Origin: Lotus japonicus
Lineage: Eukaryota > Streptophyta > Magnoliopsida > Fabales > Fabaceae
Direction of reading: 5' to 3'
NCBI RefSeq assembly: GCF_012489685.1
Contig: NC_080042.1
Span: 56,835,069 to 56,899,068, forward strand
DNA length: 64,000 bases
The translations under genes and the position numbers were made by a program. Under the pieces are notes generated by a model. It was given only the letters and a program-made list of their open reading frames with translations. It did no database searches and was not told where the DNA came from. The stretch's first letter is position 1. Every line of letters starts with the position of its first letter. Of this stretch, positions 22,132 to 34,427 are shown in pieces.

Positions 22132-22631
22132 AAGAACATTTTCGCAAATAATTTGTGAGAAAGAGAGGTTGTTCCCAACATAAAGAAGAAGTTTTAAGAA
22201 ATCATGAACAAAAGGATTTGATCCTAACCTTGGTTCTTTGAATAAAAACAAAAGCTTGGACTTCTAGAGTGAGAGATAGGTATTCGAATAAGAGAGGAAG
22301 AGGGTGCTTCATGCTTGAGGGTTGATGGTTCCCCAAGTATTGGTTTTCAGAAAATGAGGAGCTAAATGCATACCCCTTACAAACATAAACAGAACACCCA
22401 ACACCTATATATTTTGTGAAATCCAACAACTTCAAAAAGTACAGCCCAGCTGATTTTAAAAGAAACAAATAAATAATTTATCAGAGCTAATAATGCCATT
22501 AGACTAAAAGCATTACCATGATCTTCAGAGTTAACAACAACATAAAAATAACAATGGTTTAATATATGTAACCTGCAAAGAGAAAAGCAGGATATACTAA
22601 GAACCACATGTCAATTAACAATTTGAACATA

Positions 22632-22920
22632 GAGCTCAACAGTAACACCAATTCAACAACCATTTTGAATAAAATGTTGAAATCAATTGGTTTTCTTCCT
22701 TTAGAGGATGAGTTTCATGTTGGATCATGTATTTCATGTTACTAGCCATTAATTTAAATTGCACCTAAAGACGAAACCCAAAATGAAGCTGAACAATCAA
22801 ATCATTGTAAATATCTCCAGATAGAAAATAAGAAATCAAACATTTGATATTATATCCCAATCATAAATCACTTTGTTTAATCTCTTATTGTCTTAGCCTC
22901 TTAAGTATTGGCTTCAATCC
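22632..22920. repeat. Direct repeat, copy 1
   Basis: About 280 bp, starting AACAGTAACACCAATTCAAC, recurs at 24151-24414 in the same orientation with roughly 90% identity by eye and a few indels. Confidence 0.85.
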
Positions 22921-23389
22921 TAGACCTTGGATTTGACCAACCCCCGAGCACAAGGCTCTGCCATGATAATATTTGGTTTTTCATTAACTTCCAATTCAGG
23001 AAAGCTAAAGTATGATGGTAGTCTCCAGGAGACCAGGACCAATCCCAAATAAGATCAATTTTCAGCTACTGAAACCACAATTAGCTATGTCTCAGATTTT
23101 TATCAAATATTTTGTTGCAAAGCAGCAACTACTATATTTTTTTCAGGATAACCGTGGCATGAAATGTTTTTCAAAATATGGTAAAATGAAAGAGAAATCA
23201 GCATATAAGTAAATCAAGGCATGATAAGATATTTAGAAGGCAACAAACAGTACAAACAAACAACCTGACAGATAACCCAAATAACCTGTGTATCAACCCA
23301 GTCAAAGAACTTCATAAAAATAAAAACAACACTGCCTAAGAAACCAAAAGCTGACACGTGTCCCAGGAGGGGTTTCTTTTCTAAATGTA

Positions 23390-23655
23390 TAATAGATAGA
23401 TTACAAGTAAATGGAGGAAGTGCATTAGTCACCAAAACTTCTTGTACAATCAACTTATACTTTTTGAAGCGCAGTCTATGATGAGACATTACCTGTGCTA
23501 TAAAGCTTAAACTTGTCACATCAACATTTTTAATTATGTATAATAGATAGATTACAAGTAATTAGTCACCAAAACTTCTTGTACAATCTATTTATAATTT
23601 TTGAAGCGCGGTCTATGATGAGACATTACCTGTGCTATAAAGCTTAAACTTGTCG
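23390..23655. repeat. Adjacent direct duplication of about 120 bp
   Basis: The segment starting TGTATAATAGATAGATTACAAG at 23385-23519 recurs at 23538-23655. The second copy lacks about 16 bp in the middle and runs straight into the hAT-like fragment. Confidence 0.8.
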
Positions 23656-23766
23656 CGAATAGCGGGAATAGCGCGCTATAGCGGGCAATAGCGGCGTCAC
23701 GATTAGCCAAAAATCCGCTACGCTATAGCGGCATAGCGCCGCTATAGCCGCTATTTGATAACACTG
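23654..23766 (-). mobile_element. hAT-like MITE fragment
   Basis: It is dense in ATAGCG and GCTATAGC. On the minus strand it starts CAGTGTTATCAAATAGCGG, close to the terminal repeats of the intact hAT at 52703-53283. The other terminus is missing. Confidence 0.55.
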
Positions 23767-23932
23767 AGACACTTTACTTTAAATTACTAACTCTGAAAGA
23801 CATTTAAGCACAATATTAAAAGCAATGACAATAAGCAAATATTTCCCAGTTATTGGCAAGTATTAAATTAAAAGTACCTTCTGTGATCAAATGCACAATC
23901 CCCCTTTTCAAGCTATTTTCATTCACCACTTA

Positions 23933-24062
23933 TCAGACTTGACCATAATAGGATGTCTCCCCATTGATTATTTCTCTTTTGTCGTCCTTGGTAATGACTC
24001 CATCAATGTATTCTTCCTTGATCTCAAACATATCACCTTTGAACCTTCTGCGGCGTAAACAC
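23933..24062 (-). CDS. Possible 3'-terminal exon, unknown gene
   Basis: On the minus strand a good acceptor (TTTGTTTGTAG) precedes a 130-bp open stretch ending in TGA. It encodes a charged, protein-like segment (RRRFKGDMFEIKEEYIDGV then ITKDDKREIINGETSYYG). Composition and lack of stops before the TGA make it look like a real last exon, but I do not recognise the family. No convincing upstream exon was found on the same strand, and the repeats around it suggest a gene fragment in duplicated DNA. Confidence 0.35.
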
Positions 24063-24150
24063 CTACAAACAAACAATTGATAAAGCAAGGCACAGTTTTG
24101 AAACTATCAGAATATAAATAAACATCCCCCAAAGTATCACATAGAGCTCA

Positions 24151-24414
24151 ACAGTAACACCAATTCAACAACCATTTTGGATAAAATGTTGAAATCAATT
24201 GCTTTTCTTCCTTTAGAGGCTGAGTTTCATGTTATCAGCCATTAATTTATCGCATCTAAAGAAGAAACCCAAAATGAAGCTGAACAATCAAATCATTGTA
24301 AATATCTCCAGCTAGAATATAAGAAATCAAAAATTTGATATTATATCCCAAACATATATCACTTCGTTTAGTCTCTTATTGTCTTAGCCTCCTAGGTATT
24401 GGTTTCAATCCTAA
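24151..24414. repeat. Direct repeat, copy 2
   Basis: Partner of 22632-22920. Confidence 0.85.
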
Positions 24415-24652
24415 CGTGTATTATTGTATTATGAAAATGAAATATAACTCATGCCTAATAGCTAGTTTATCCAAGATACTTATTAAGTGTGGTAAATTAA
24501 GAAATAGATCGCTTTAAAATAGTGGGATAAGTCAAAGGGAAAGTCATTTGTTCTGCTAATGCTTTCATTAACTTTGTCAAGCTTTCCCACTGCTTCCACA
24601 GTGGGATAAGGCGCAATTATGGTATCACAAAAAGCTTAGCTAGTGTTGGTAG

Positions 24653-25053
24653 AGGTAGCACTAATCATCAATTGACAATTGAGATTTAAAAACACTATTC
24701 CAAGTATCTACACCCTCAAGAACAAGAGAATGAAATAAACAATGAGAGCAAATAAAGAAAGTATGAATGGAGCTGAAAACGTAGCACTAATCATCAATCA
24801 ACAATTAAAACACTATTCCAAGTATCTACACCCTCAAGAACAAGAACAAGAGAATGAAATAAACAACGAGAGCAAATAAAGAAAGACAAAATGAAGAGTA
24901 TGAATGGAGCTGAAAACATAGCACTAATCATCAATCAACAATTAAAAACACTATTCCAAGTATTTACACCATCAAGAACAAGAACAAGAGAATGAAACAA
25001 ACAATGAGAGCAAATAAAGAAAGACAAAATGAAGAGTGTGAATGGAGCTGAAA
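24653..25053. repeat. Three tandem copies of a ~135-bp unit
   Basis: Units begin at about 24653, 24780 and 24920 with GTAGCACTAATCATCAAT and end in GAATGGAGCTGAAAAC. The first is shorter and lacks the AAGACAAAATGAAG part. Confidence 0.85.
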
Positions 25054-25416
25054 ACTATTTGCGGTATCGGTAACGTTTGAGGTTGAAGTAAAGATGCAAG
25101 ATGCAATATTTAATTTTAGTTTGAACATTAATTTTAAATTTGAATTGCCGTTCAAAATATAACTTATGATTTTGTTGTGTAAGCATAATAATAGAATTTT
25201 TTGGAACAGTAATAATAACATTTTTGTAGTATTATAATTACTAGTGCAATAACTCATGCGCTGCACGGAATTTTATGTTGAAATTTTTTAATAAATAAAT
25301 TACTTTTCATATATATGTAATTTTTAAATTATCATTAAGTTAAACGTGTATAAGTCAACTGTGTAATAATATATGAGAGAAAAATAGAATAAATAAATGA
25401 AATTGTGATGTATACA

Positions 25417-27730
25417 TCAAACATTTCCAAAAACTTCCTCATTTACAATACTGGTCTGTTGTTTGTCCGACTCATCAAGTATACAAAGTTTAAGACTCTT
25501 TCTTGAGCGTACTCTAGAGAGAGGTACATATAACTGACCATGAGTGAATATGAGTCTCGGAAGGAAGAGCCCAACATGAGATAGTGTTTGTCATTGGTTT
25601 TTGTTAATGGTCATCGCAAAGCATACTACAATTGGAAACTATCTTCTTCTGAATTTAATTGGAAATTCGGAATGAGAAGGAACCAAATCCATTCTTGAAA
25701 TGTGCACTTTGTCATTAACATTTGCTCCCGTGATCACAGTTGCACCAATAACACGTTCACCGAGTTCATCCTCAATTAACCTAGTTCTATTGCATAAACC
25801 TGTTGCTTGGTCTATATTTCTCAAACGCGTGACTGAAGTACCAACTTTCGATAATAGTTTGTGGGTTGACATTCATAACATTTAGTGTCGTTCAAAAATT
25901 ATGTGGTAAATCACTCACCTTGAATTTCAGAATACTCAACATATTGCAAAAGCAGAGTCAGATATCAGATATTCATGTTCTGGTGCAACTATCATGCCAA
26001 ACATGTAAGTGTTTATCATTTCAACAACCTCAAGTGTAGGGGCCAAGATTGCTCTATTTTGAAAAAAATTAGGGTCATTCATTTTGTGCGGAATGTCAAA
26101 ATGTGTATATTTAACCAATTTCATTAATTGGTCAGGACTAATTGGGAAGAGAAGATCTGTCGGAATTTGAACATTATACTCTCATGCTCCAGAATCAGGA
26201 TGTTCGTTATTTTCAATTTTAAGAATCCAATCTGCGAACTCTTTGATTTATTTTGCTTCATCAATCGTCTTAGTTGTCGTTAGCCGCATGTTCTTAGACA
26301 ATATCATAACTTTGCAATGCTTCCACAACGATAAAGAGTTTACAGTAGCTTCCAAAACTTCTTGTCTACTTCCTCTAGTTATTACATGTAGTATTTGTCT
26401 AAAATCACCTTTAAGTATCACTACTTTTCCTCCAAAATGTTTATGTACGTTGTCTTCATTTTTCAACCTCATTAAATCTCGTAATGCAACATCTAGGGCT
26501 TCGAAAAAAATAACTTTTTCAACATTGGAGCTTCGCCCCATATAAGGCTTGTTTCAAGCAGAAGCTTTGCTCGTAGACTTTCCAGCTTTATATTGCATGT
26601 TGAAGTCTTTGTAGCAACTAATAAAATGTAAAATTTAGAATGGGTTGTTCTGCCTCCAAGCAAGAGTAATGATGATATGTCATTGCAAGCAACATTAAGC
26701 ACAATTAGTCATATGGATTTATGTAACGCAGATAAAGTGTTCCAAACAAAAGTCTTTCTGGTTCCACCATAGCCATATAAAAAGTGGAAGCCTCCTCAGT
26801 TTGACAACACAGATATAACAACTCTCTCATATACAGACTATTGCTCAGGTGTAAGCATACTAAGAAACTCTTCATATTGTACCTTTAATGACACGTAAAT
26901 TTTTCAAATCAGTATCTGTGATTTGTAGTTTTGTAGTCGAGAAGGAAGATTAACTAATGTTTTGTAATGGTTTCGAAGATAACTAATGTTCTTCACACAC
27001 TTTGCGAAATTATTATGCGCAACGTGATTTTCTAAATTTTGAATTTCATTTAAATTAAATCCAAGCAATAATTATATTATTAAAGAAACATTTCAAATCT
27101 AAATCATATAACTTGAAAACCTGCATACTTGTATTATGAAATGTTTTTCTTCTCTGGTGTAGAATGTCTTCTGATAAGAGAAGCCAGCATGCGTCACAAA
27201 CATCATTAGATTTTGAGATTGAGTTCATCATTAACATTCTTACAAAGAGTTTCCCTGTTTGTTTTTCGGAAGCTAAATCAAAGACTTCTTTAATTGCATC
27301 TATATATTCTTTCTCATTTGTTAGCAATCTCAATTGATCGCATGCTTCCTTAAAAGTATCATATGTTATTCCCTTCACCGTTTTGATACTTCTATATGAT
27401 GTACAACATTTTTGCATAGTTAGCAGGATTCTCATGTAATATAACTCTCTGATGCCTGGAGAGATATATTGTAGTCTTCCAAAACCTTTTTTTCTTGGTT
27501 TTCAGATTCTATCCTTTTATGATTAACAAATCTACTGAAAATTCAACATATGTTAGATTCCGCTCGTCCTAGTATTTCTCATTAGCTGCAAACCAAGCCA
27601 TAAACTTTATGGATTTTGTACCACTCTTTTCAAGAACATCTCCAACGTCTTCATCATCATTATTATATACCAAATATTCATTTAGAAGATTAAAATTTAG
27701 TTTTAGCACCTGATGCGGAAGTGTTTCGAG
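25417..27730 (-). pseudogene. Helitron Pif1-like helicase, decayed
   Basis: Pieces in family order along the minus strand: the region upstream of the helicase (AWFAANEKY, then YYMRILLTMQKC and ITYDTFKEACDQLRLL, 27600-27320); SEDILHQRRK near 27160; a degraded serine/Gly region near 26660; KVVILKGDFRQILHVITRGS (about 26405); ILAPTLEVVEMINTYM near 26020; VGTSVTRLRNIDQATGLCNR near 25800; and the C-terminal LSHVGLFLPRLIFTHGQLYV near 25550. The final stop is at 25417-25419. Several frameshifts and stops separate the pieces, and the ATP-binding P-loop is not legible. The intact protein unwinds DNA during rolling-circle transposition. No Rep (HUH) part is recognisable in this copy. Confidence 0.85.
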
Positions 27731-28177
27731 CGAAAATGGAAAACAGATGGAGCCTAACTCAAAATCAAGCGAGTAAGGAGGAATTGGGTTGCAGTTGGAA
27801 AGCGGATGAATAAAAAAGTACTATAATAATGATGTAGTTTATTTTATTTCATTTTAGAATAAAATGGACTATTTTCAATTATTGTTATCACATTTTTATT
27901 AAGAACATATTCTAACAAAATTTACTCGTGAATTTTCATTATTTTTATCACAATTTTATGTGGTAATAGGTAATATAAAGTTATAATAATATAGGTAAAA
28001 CCTATAATAATAATGGGTAATATATAGCTCCACATTCAAAACATGTCATGCAAGACAAATCAAGTTTATAAACTTAGAATGGAATAACATGATACTATTT
28101 TTATAATAATAATAAGATTCCAAAATTTAAAATGCATAATAAGAAGAAGAAAAAAAGTTGGTAATCTCATACAAAAC

Positions 28178-28988
28178 CTTAACAGTGTTTCACCCTTGTA
28201 AACTTTCACACCAATGGTTCTGTACATACTATTGGAAATATTAAAACCGCAGAAGTCGCCTTCACGGACGTTCATGAGGTAACATAACTCATTCCAACCG
28301 ACTCCAAGTCCGATTTCTCCTCTTTTGGTTGACACAAGATTGTCGCAAACGTCTTTACAAATTTGTGTGCGCAGGATAATCGGGGCTGGCCCAAATTCCA
28401 TAAGGAATGGAGTAATAGTGGATGTAAAAAACTGTTATAAATAGCAGTTTTCACTTTAAGCCAACAAACAATCAAATGGACGAAATGTTACTAATAAAAA
28501 CATAAAGAATGCGACAAATACTCAAATGGAAAGTCCAACTTACGAATTGGACTCCTGAAGCCTCATAAGCCGAAAGTCTCACAATGATTTCAGGAAGTTT
28601 CCTCTTATATGATAAGAGCTCGGCGATCGCTATCAATTTTTTATTTAGAAGGAATATCTCTATTGTTAGTAAAAGGAACTAAAGCACGAACAAACATAAG
28701 ATTTTTAGGTTTTGTGACAACAGGATAACTGTGATACGTTATCTCGTCTAAAGCCTCAATAGAGATATTAAAGGTGGATTTTCTTATTTGGCAAAAAAGA
28801 AACCAATAATTGAAACTGAATTTGTAAAATGATCGAATGTCAGTCCATCCATCGGTTATTACAGCAAACCCATCATGAATTTCGGACATCAACACTAAAG
28901 TTTTTCCTAGAGGGTCAACAATGTAGCACGTCCCGACATTGAAAAGTTTAAGCCGCATTGCCTCGTATTCAATAACCAAGACAAATTC
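28178..28988 (-). pseudogene. B3-like DNA-binding domain exons in Helitron A
   Basis: On the minus strand an acceptor at 28989 (TTTGCAG) starts an exon encoding EFVLVIEYEAMRLKLFN, then IHDGFAVITDGWTDIRSFY, resembling plant B3-type domains. A second stretch (28401-28178) encodes GVGWNELCYLMNVREGD and NSMYRTIGVKVYKGE, the usual end of a B3 domain, and is followed by a GT donor. Stops follow the first piece near 28640. The pair sits upstream of the helicase on the same strand. It could be a captured host gene or a gene native to this Helitron family; I cannot tell which. Confidence 0.5.
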
Positions 28989-29519
28989 CTGCAAATTAAA
29001 ACAAAAACTAAAATTATATATGAGCCAATACAAAGGAGATTTATACCATTTCATAAAAAAATAGGTAAGATTAAACATTTCCGATATCTTGTAGAACAAC
29101 AAAGTTTTGCAAAGCCATGGAGCAAAAGATATATAATTGCTGGGAAAAGATGAAATCAACAGTATTGAAGAAATTTTTTTTCGTGCTTGAACTGTAATGA
29201 AGTTGAGGAGTTTTATAGCACTGAGAGTATGAAAAAGGGCACAATTTTTGAAAATTTAATTCTTTTCAAGGCTTAAATATGTTGTAGGTCTCTCTATTAT
29301 AGTGTTATTTTGGTTTAGGCCCTTCTAAAAAAAATTATTTCGAAAATAATAGTGAGCTTTTAGCCCTTACCGTTAATGTCCGTAAAAAAATGATGACGTG
29401 GCTAATAGAAGGACTATAACCAAAACCCCATTTCATTTTTTTATTAACAAAATATAATTAATTTTTTTATACATCATAAAATATATAATTAAATATTATT
29501 TAATCTTTCAAAAAATATA

Positions 29520-30046
29520 GGCTAAAAAGTATTTTTGGCCCCTGATGTTTCAAATTTGTGCAAATTTTGCCCCTACTCTATTTTCGTCGACGTTTCTACC
29601 CCTCATGTTTTCAAACAGTGCACTGTCTACCCCTCCGCCAGTCAGGCTTTCTTAGGAGAGGTTCCTGAGTGGATTGAAGATATGAAGAAGAGTATATGAA
29701 GTTGATGATGATTAATGAAATGATATAAATTAAATTTGCTTGATGTATATATCAATTATGCATGTAATTGAACTGGTTAAATGCATGTTTTGCTACTTAT
29801 AGGTCTTGAGTTTGAATCTCCTTTGCCCATTTTTTCCAATTTCACTTGTAATTTCCACGTGGCAGTTCCAGAAAATATATAAAAAAAAGCCACATTAGCT
29901 CATTCTGTTCGTTTTTTAACGTTTGACTGATGGATGGGTAGACGGTGCACTGTTTGAAAACATGAGGGGTAGCAATATCGACAAAAATAGTAGGGGCAGA
30001 ATTTGCACAAACTTGAAACATCAGGGGCCAAAAGTGTTTTTTAGCC
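29520..30046. mobile_element. Mutator-type MITE with ~130-bp inverted ends
   Basis: GGCTAAAAAGTATTTTTGGC at the left returns in reverse complement at the right end (GCCAAAAGTGTTTTTTAGCC). The pairing extends about 130 bp, including the TTTGCCCCTACT and CCCCTCATGTTTTCAAACAGTGCAC blocks. The core near 29770-29820 has a tRNA-like A/B-box stretch. No clear 9-bp duplication was found. A half-copy of a related end (GGCTTAAATATGTTGTAGG) lies at 29270. Confidence 0.8.
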
Positions 30047-31264
30047 TATTATTTAATTAGGTTAATTAAACTAATTAACCAATAAAACTCTTCTGAATCA
30101 TCTTCTTCTCCCAATCACACACCCAGCAAAAATCCTTCTCCTTCATCTTCTTCCAATCATCACCTCACTACCAAACTTCATATGAAGCTTAATTATAGCC
30201 AAAATAAATATCTCTCCCAACACAAACATAAAACCCAAATCTTAAAGCTGAAGAGCACCGAATCAAAGCCAAATCCCCAAAACAGAAACATAAACACATG
30301 AGGAAATCCACCACCAAATTTCAAAGCCACAAGCAGGAACTCAAATAAAAAAAATTCACGAATAGAAGAATCAAGGTGAGAGAAGTTACGTTCAAAAAAA
30401 GGTGAGGGAAGTTATTTTCCAAAAACTTGGGGTGTTCTCATTTTAGAAGACTACAAATTCGTTCATCTGGTGATTTATATGATTTATAAAGGCAGGATTA
30501 TTCTAGTCCTGATTTGTAGCATTTTTTTAATCTATTCATTCGGTGATTTAACCTATTGCCAGCTGAAATTTAATTTTTTGATTTAACCTATTGAAAGAAA
30601 ACTTGCATTAGAATTTAGAAATGCGTCATGTTTCAAATTGTCATTTGGTGTGTCCAAAATCAGTGCTAGGATTTGATAACAGGTTTGAATTCATTAAATC
30701 AGAAATATTTATGGTGCGGTTGTTTGGGAATTGATTTCATTCTCATTATGTTGGTAGATTTGGTTATATAAATGAAGCCATATTTAATAACTTTTCTTTT
30801 GAGGTGAATTTGTGAAAGATTCCATTTTCATAGTTAAAATTGCTTGTTTTCCTACTGTAAAAAAAAAAGAGTCACGTTCAGAAAACAAAAAAAAAGTCAA
30901 AATTGCGTGGTGGCTAAAAGCAAAAAAGTCAAAATCACATGTGTTAAGTGATAATAATTTTTTATCTTTCTTGATTGTTTATCTCTAGTGTTAATTTGTA
31001 GAACATAAAAGAAGAAATATTTTAGTCCTGTTTTCTAGCAACTAATTTGTCGAACATAATTATTTCCTATTTAAACATGTTTCAAAATTTAAATTTTAAA
31101 TGTATTGGTTGAATGAATTAAATTTTGAATTTATTAATTTACTTAGTAATCAATTTGGACTAATGAGAAATCATCAATTCTGGACCAATCAGAGGAAGAC
31201 ATTTGAAAATTCATTTTAACTACCAAGAAAATTAAAACATGTGTCATTTAAGTGACTATATGAC
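30047..31264. other. Helitron A 5' interior, noncoding
   Basis: AT-rich with a CT-rich patch (30090-30190) reminiscent of a captured leader. No coding frame is supported. Confidence 0.4.
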
Positions 31265-31269
31265 CCACT

Positions 31270-32476
31270 TGTAAGATCAAGTTTTGATCTAGTAGTACAA
31301 CTCTATGTTTTGATGATTACAAGTTAACCTTTTGATATGAACAATTGTGGTACTCTAACGTGTTCTTCTGAGTGTGCTATTTACAGGCTCTGACCTCAAC
31401 TCAATCTCACACAAATCAGAAGCACTGTGTATAAAGAGCAACCCAAGCAACGCTTTCGCATTCACCATGTTCAGTATGAACAGTGGAAAAGCTTCAGAAG
31501 TTCTGAAGTTATACAAACTCTGATGTGGACTCAGTCACTAGAAGTTCTGAAGATCCAGAAAGTCTGATAACCAAGAAACACTGAAGGCTCAGATATTCTG
31601 ATGGTGTAAAAGACTCTGAAGATCTAGAAGCTGATTAGTGAAATTATGTTGTCCAGAAGCAAGATACTCCGAAGACCATGTTCTTCCCTCTGAGTTCAGA
31701 ATCAGAAGAAACAATGGTCAGAGGATCTGGGCTTTCCCTCTGACTCTGATCAACCGGCTTCACAAGTTCCAATATGAAGCATTCCCCTGATCAGAAGTCT
31801 CCTAGGTTTAAAGGTCAAGTCGCTATCCAAGTACAAAAGCAACTGTACCTTCCTGACGACCTACCTAACAGTCTCAGACACAGCAGAAGCTGGATTTTCC
31901 AGAACTGCCCTCCAACGGTAGCATTTCCCATGCAACGCTCAACCCTAATCCTTGGAGTATATAAAGAGGCTGAAGACTGAAAGAAACGGCTAGAAGCATT
32001 CATATACGCGCAAGACAAACTTAAATTCTTCTAAGCTTTCTTTCATATGAAATTCATTGAGTTTACTATTAGCTTTTTAGAAGCAAATCTCTTGTAAACA
32101 ATTCTTTGATAAACAGTTTGTTTAGTTCCTTTAGGAGATCAAGGCTGATCGGATCCTAGAGAAGACTAAGAGAGTGAATCTTAGTGTGAGCTAAGTCAGT
32201 GTAATTGTTAGTCACTTGTAGGTTTCAAGTGCAGTTGTAACTCTTACCTGATTAGTGGATTGCCTTCATTCTAAGAAGGAAGAAATCACCTTAACGGGTG
32301 GACTGGAGTAGCTTGAGTGATTTATCAAGTGAACCAGGATAAAATCCTTGTGTGCTTTTCTATCTCTTATCTTTAGCACTTAAGTTCTCGAAAGATTTGT
32401 CAAAATCTTTAAGGTGGAAGTTTTATACTGAAAACGTTATTCAAACCCCCCCTTTCTACCGTTTTTCATACCTTCA
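31270..32476 (+). mobile_element. Solo LTR, SIRE/Maximus-type copia
   Basis: 1,207 bp starting TGTAAGATCAAG and ending TTTTTCATACCTTCA, with the direct duplication CCACT at 31265-31269 and 32477-32481. The body has the many TCAGAAG/AGTTCTGA repeats, a TATA box near 31959 (AGTATATAAAGAGG) and the C-rich, T-rich 3' end typical of SIRE-like LTRs. No internal region remains, so it arose by LTR-LTR recombination after inserting into the Helitron 5' end. Confidence 0.85.
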
Positions 32477-32511
32477 CCACTTTGGTGGATTGACTTTATA
32501 TATTATTAAGA

Positions 32512-33596
32512 TTTCAAATTTGAATAAAATTACATTAATTAATATGATCTTCCAAACATTTCTAGTTGACAAATTTTGCATTAAGTATTATTAAATTGTT
32601 TTTTTTTTGAAATAATGAGATTGTTAATCAATTAAATTCAGACTTAAAATAACGTGAATAAATTTTCATATAAATATAACATATTTAAACATGCTATTTA
32701 TAGGCTATTAATTAAAAAACTACTATTGATCATCTATTAATTATTCAAATTCGAATTCAACTTAATGAGTTAATAATATTTTACTATATGTTTTTGAAAA
32801 TTTTGTAGTGGATGAAAATAATACTTAGTTAAATTAATCCTTACTTTTTTAGTTTTTTTTAAAAGACTTTTTTAGTTTTTAAAAATATTATTATGTTTTA
32901 AACAAATAAAAGAATTATGCTCGAGGTGTTGAAAAAAAATAAAAAAAAAACTTCCTAGCTTTAAAATAAAAACTTTTATTACTTTTATTTTGAGTTAATA
33001 ATATTTTACATTTTTTTTGGAAAATTTTGGAGTAAACAAAAATATTAATGTATTGAATACAATTATAAATAGTATAAACCTCAAAATTAATGGGCTAGAA
33101 AATTTTCGAAGAAATTGGATTAATTAATTGAATATGGTCAAAATTAATGTTTTCCTTTGTAAAAAAAACCTCAAAATTATTAGGTCAGATTTGTTTTTGA
33201 AGAAATGAGTTTTTTGTTTTAGAGGGAAATGAATGACTTAGAAGGTGACATGAACATAAATATCTAGAAAATGAATGACCGGACAAAAAAGTTTTGAGAA
33301 TGTAAGTCAAATATGAAGAGTGAGATTTCAAAACATAAATTAAGAAATGAAGAATAGAGGCACCCTATGTAAAAGCAAGTTTGATTGCCGCGGGACAAAG
33401 AAATCATCAAGGAGAAAAAGACTGAAAAAACTCAACGAAATTCAAAAAGAAAACACTCCTGGTGTACGCCAATATAGTTGAGAATATATAATTCATTATA
33501 TAGTGTGTAAGTGAACCAAAATAGAATAAGGCATAATTATGAAATTTAGGGATTTGAATGGGGATTGAGAATTTGGGCGAAAATTGAGGAACTAAA
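32512..33596. other. AT-rich spacer between two Helitrons
   Basis: No reading frame of interest. Long A/T runs only. Confidence 0.5.
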
Positions 33597-33659
33597 TCCA
33601 TAGTATATACATTCAGGAAAAGATCTCAGTCCAATCATCACATACATGGCACCTCCTGA

Positions 33660-34427
33660 TTGGTTAATCTCAAAAATAAATCCTACATGGCACTCAATCC
33701 TTCATTCCTCTTATCCTACACCATTCTCCTTATCCTTCACTCATCTCTCCTTAATATCATTTATTCAAAACGCGTTTTTCCCCTCTCTCATCAGCATAAC
33801 CTCCTCTGCCGTTTCAACCCTGCAATTCATCTCTTCCAGAATTTCATCACCGTCTGCGATTTCCAAAATCTCTCGACATCAATCTGTTCCACTCCTCTCA
33901 TTTCACGGTTTCTTCACTTCTTCTTCTTTCTCCTCCCCATTCAACTCTTCCTCATACAACTTCGACATCTTAGAAGCTTCTTCAACGTCATCTAGATCCA
34001 TTGGTCTCAAAAGGAAAAGTACAAACAGTTACATCTGTGAACTCGGATAGCCTACGATTTATTGAATCGCTCATGCAACTTGGATTTTCTTCTCACAGCC
34101 ACATTGAGATCACCATCCCTCCCTCGCTTTCATCTCCTCCATTACCAGCCATCTCAGTCGCCGCCCTCAATTTCGTTTCCACAATCACTTTCTTTATTTT
34201 CTCCTTTCCCTGCTTTGCGTTTTCTCTCTCTCTCAACTCTTCCACTTCAATCCTCATCTAACCATGCTCCTCACAGCCATCATCGTTCTCTCCTCTTCAT
34301 CACCGCCATCACCGTTCTCTCCTCTAATGCCTCAAATCCCTGTTTTCGATTGTGGATGGCAAGGTATGACTCTTTGTGGTTTAAAGTGTTAATTCTATTA
34401 AAAGTGATTTTGATTTAGTATCATTAG
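33660..34427 (+). other. Possible captured leader, C/T-rich
   Basis: Rich in TC and in Ser/Phe/Leu codons in several frames, with open stretches at 33646-34050 and 34062-34418 that match nothing known to me. Treated as noncoding or captured untranslated sequence. Confidence 0.3.

Larger units (their letters stand above)
22132..25240. other. Duplicated, mainly noncoding stretch
   Basis: It contains the repeats listed separately (22632/24151, 23390/23536, the triple repeat from 24653), a hAT-like fragment and one possible terminal exon. Minus-strand open pieces at 22202-22607 and 23214-23519 are hydrophobic and match nothing I recognise; they could be exons or chance. Confidence 0.4.
25241..32511 (-). 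mobile_element. Helitron A (minus strand)
   Basis: Read on the minus strand it begins TCTTAATAATATATAAAG at 32511, preceded by A. It ends GTTATTGCACTAG at 25241, followed by T. This is the A/T insertion site, 5' TC and 3' CTAG expected of Helitrons. Just inside the 3' end CCGTGCAGCGCATG is a decayed version of the usual hairpin. The minus-strand helicase gene has the correct orientation. A solo LTR at 31270-32476 splits the 5' end, and removing it restores a sequence like the 5' end at 43705. A Mutator MITE is also nested inside. Confidence 0.75.

Noticed and set aside
29770..29830. tRNA-like A-box and B-box resembling a tRNA gene or SINE
   Set aside because: No cloverleaf can be drawn and the stretch lies inside a Mutator MITE core.
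29520..30046. 9-bp target duplication for this MITE
   Set aside because: The flanks AAAAATATA and TATTATTTA do not match well enough to claim.
33646..34418. A separate gene upstream of the heat-shock fragment
   Set aside because: Frames are Ser/Phe/Leu-rich translations of CT-rich DNA without a recognisable domain.
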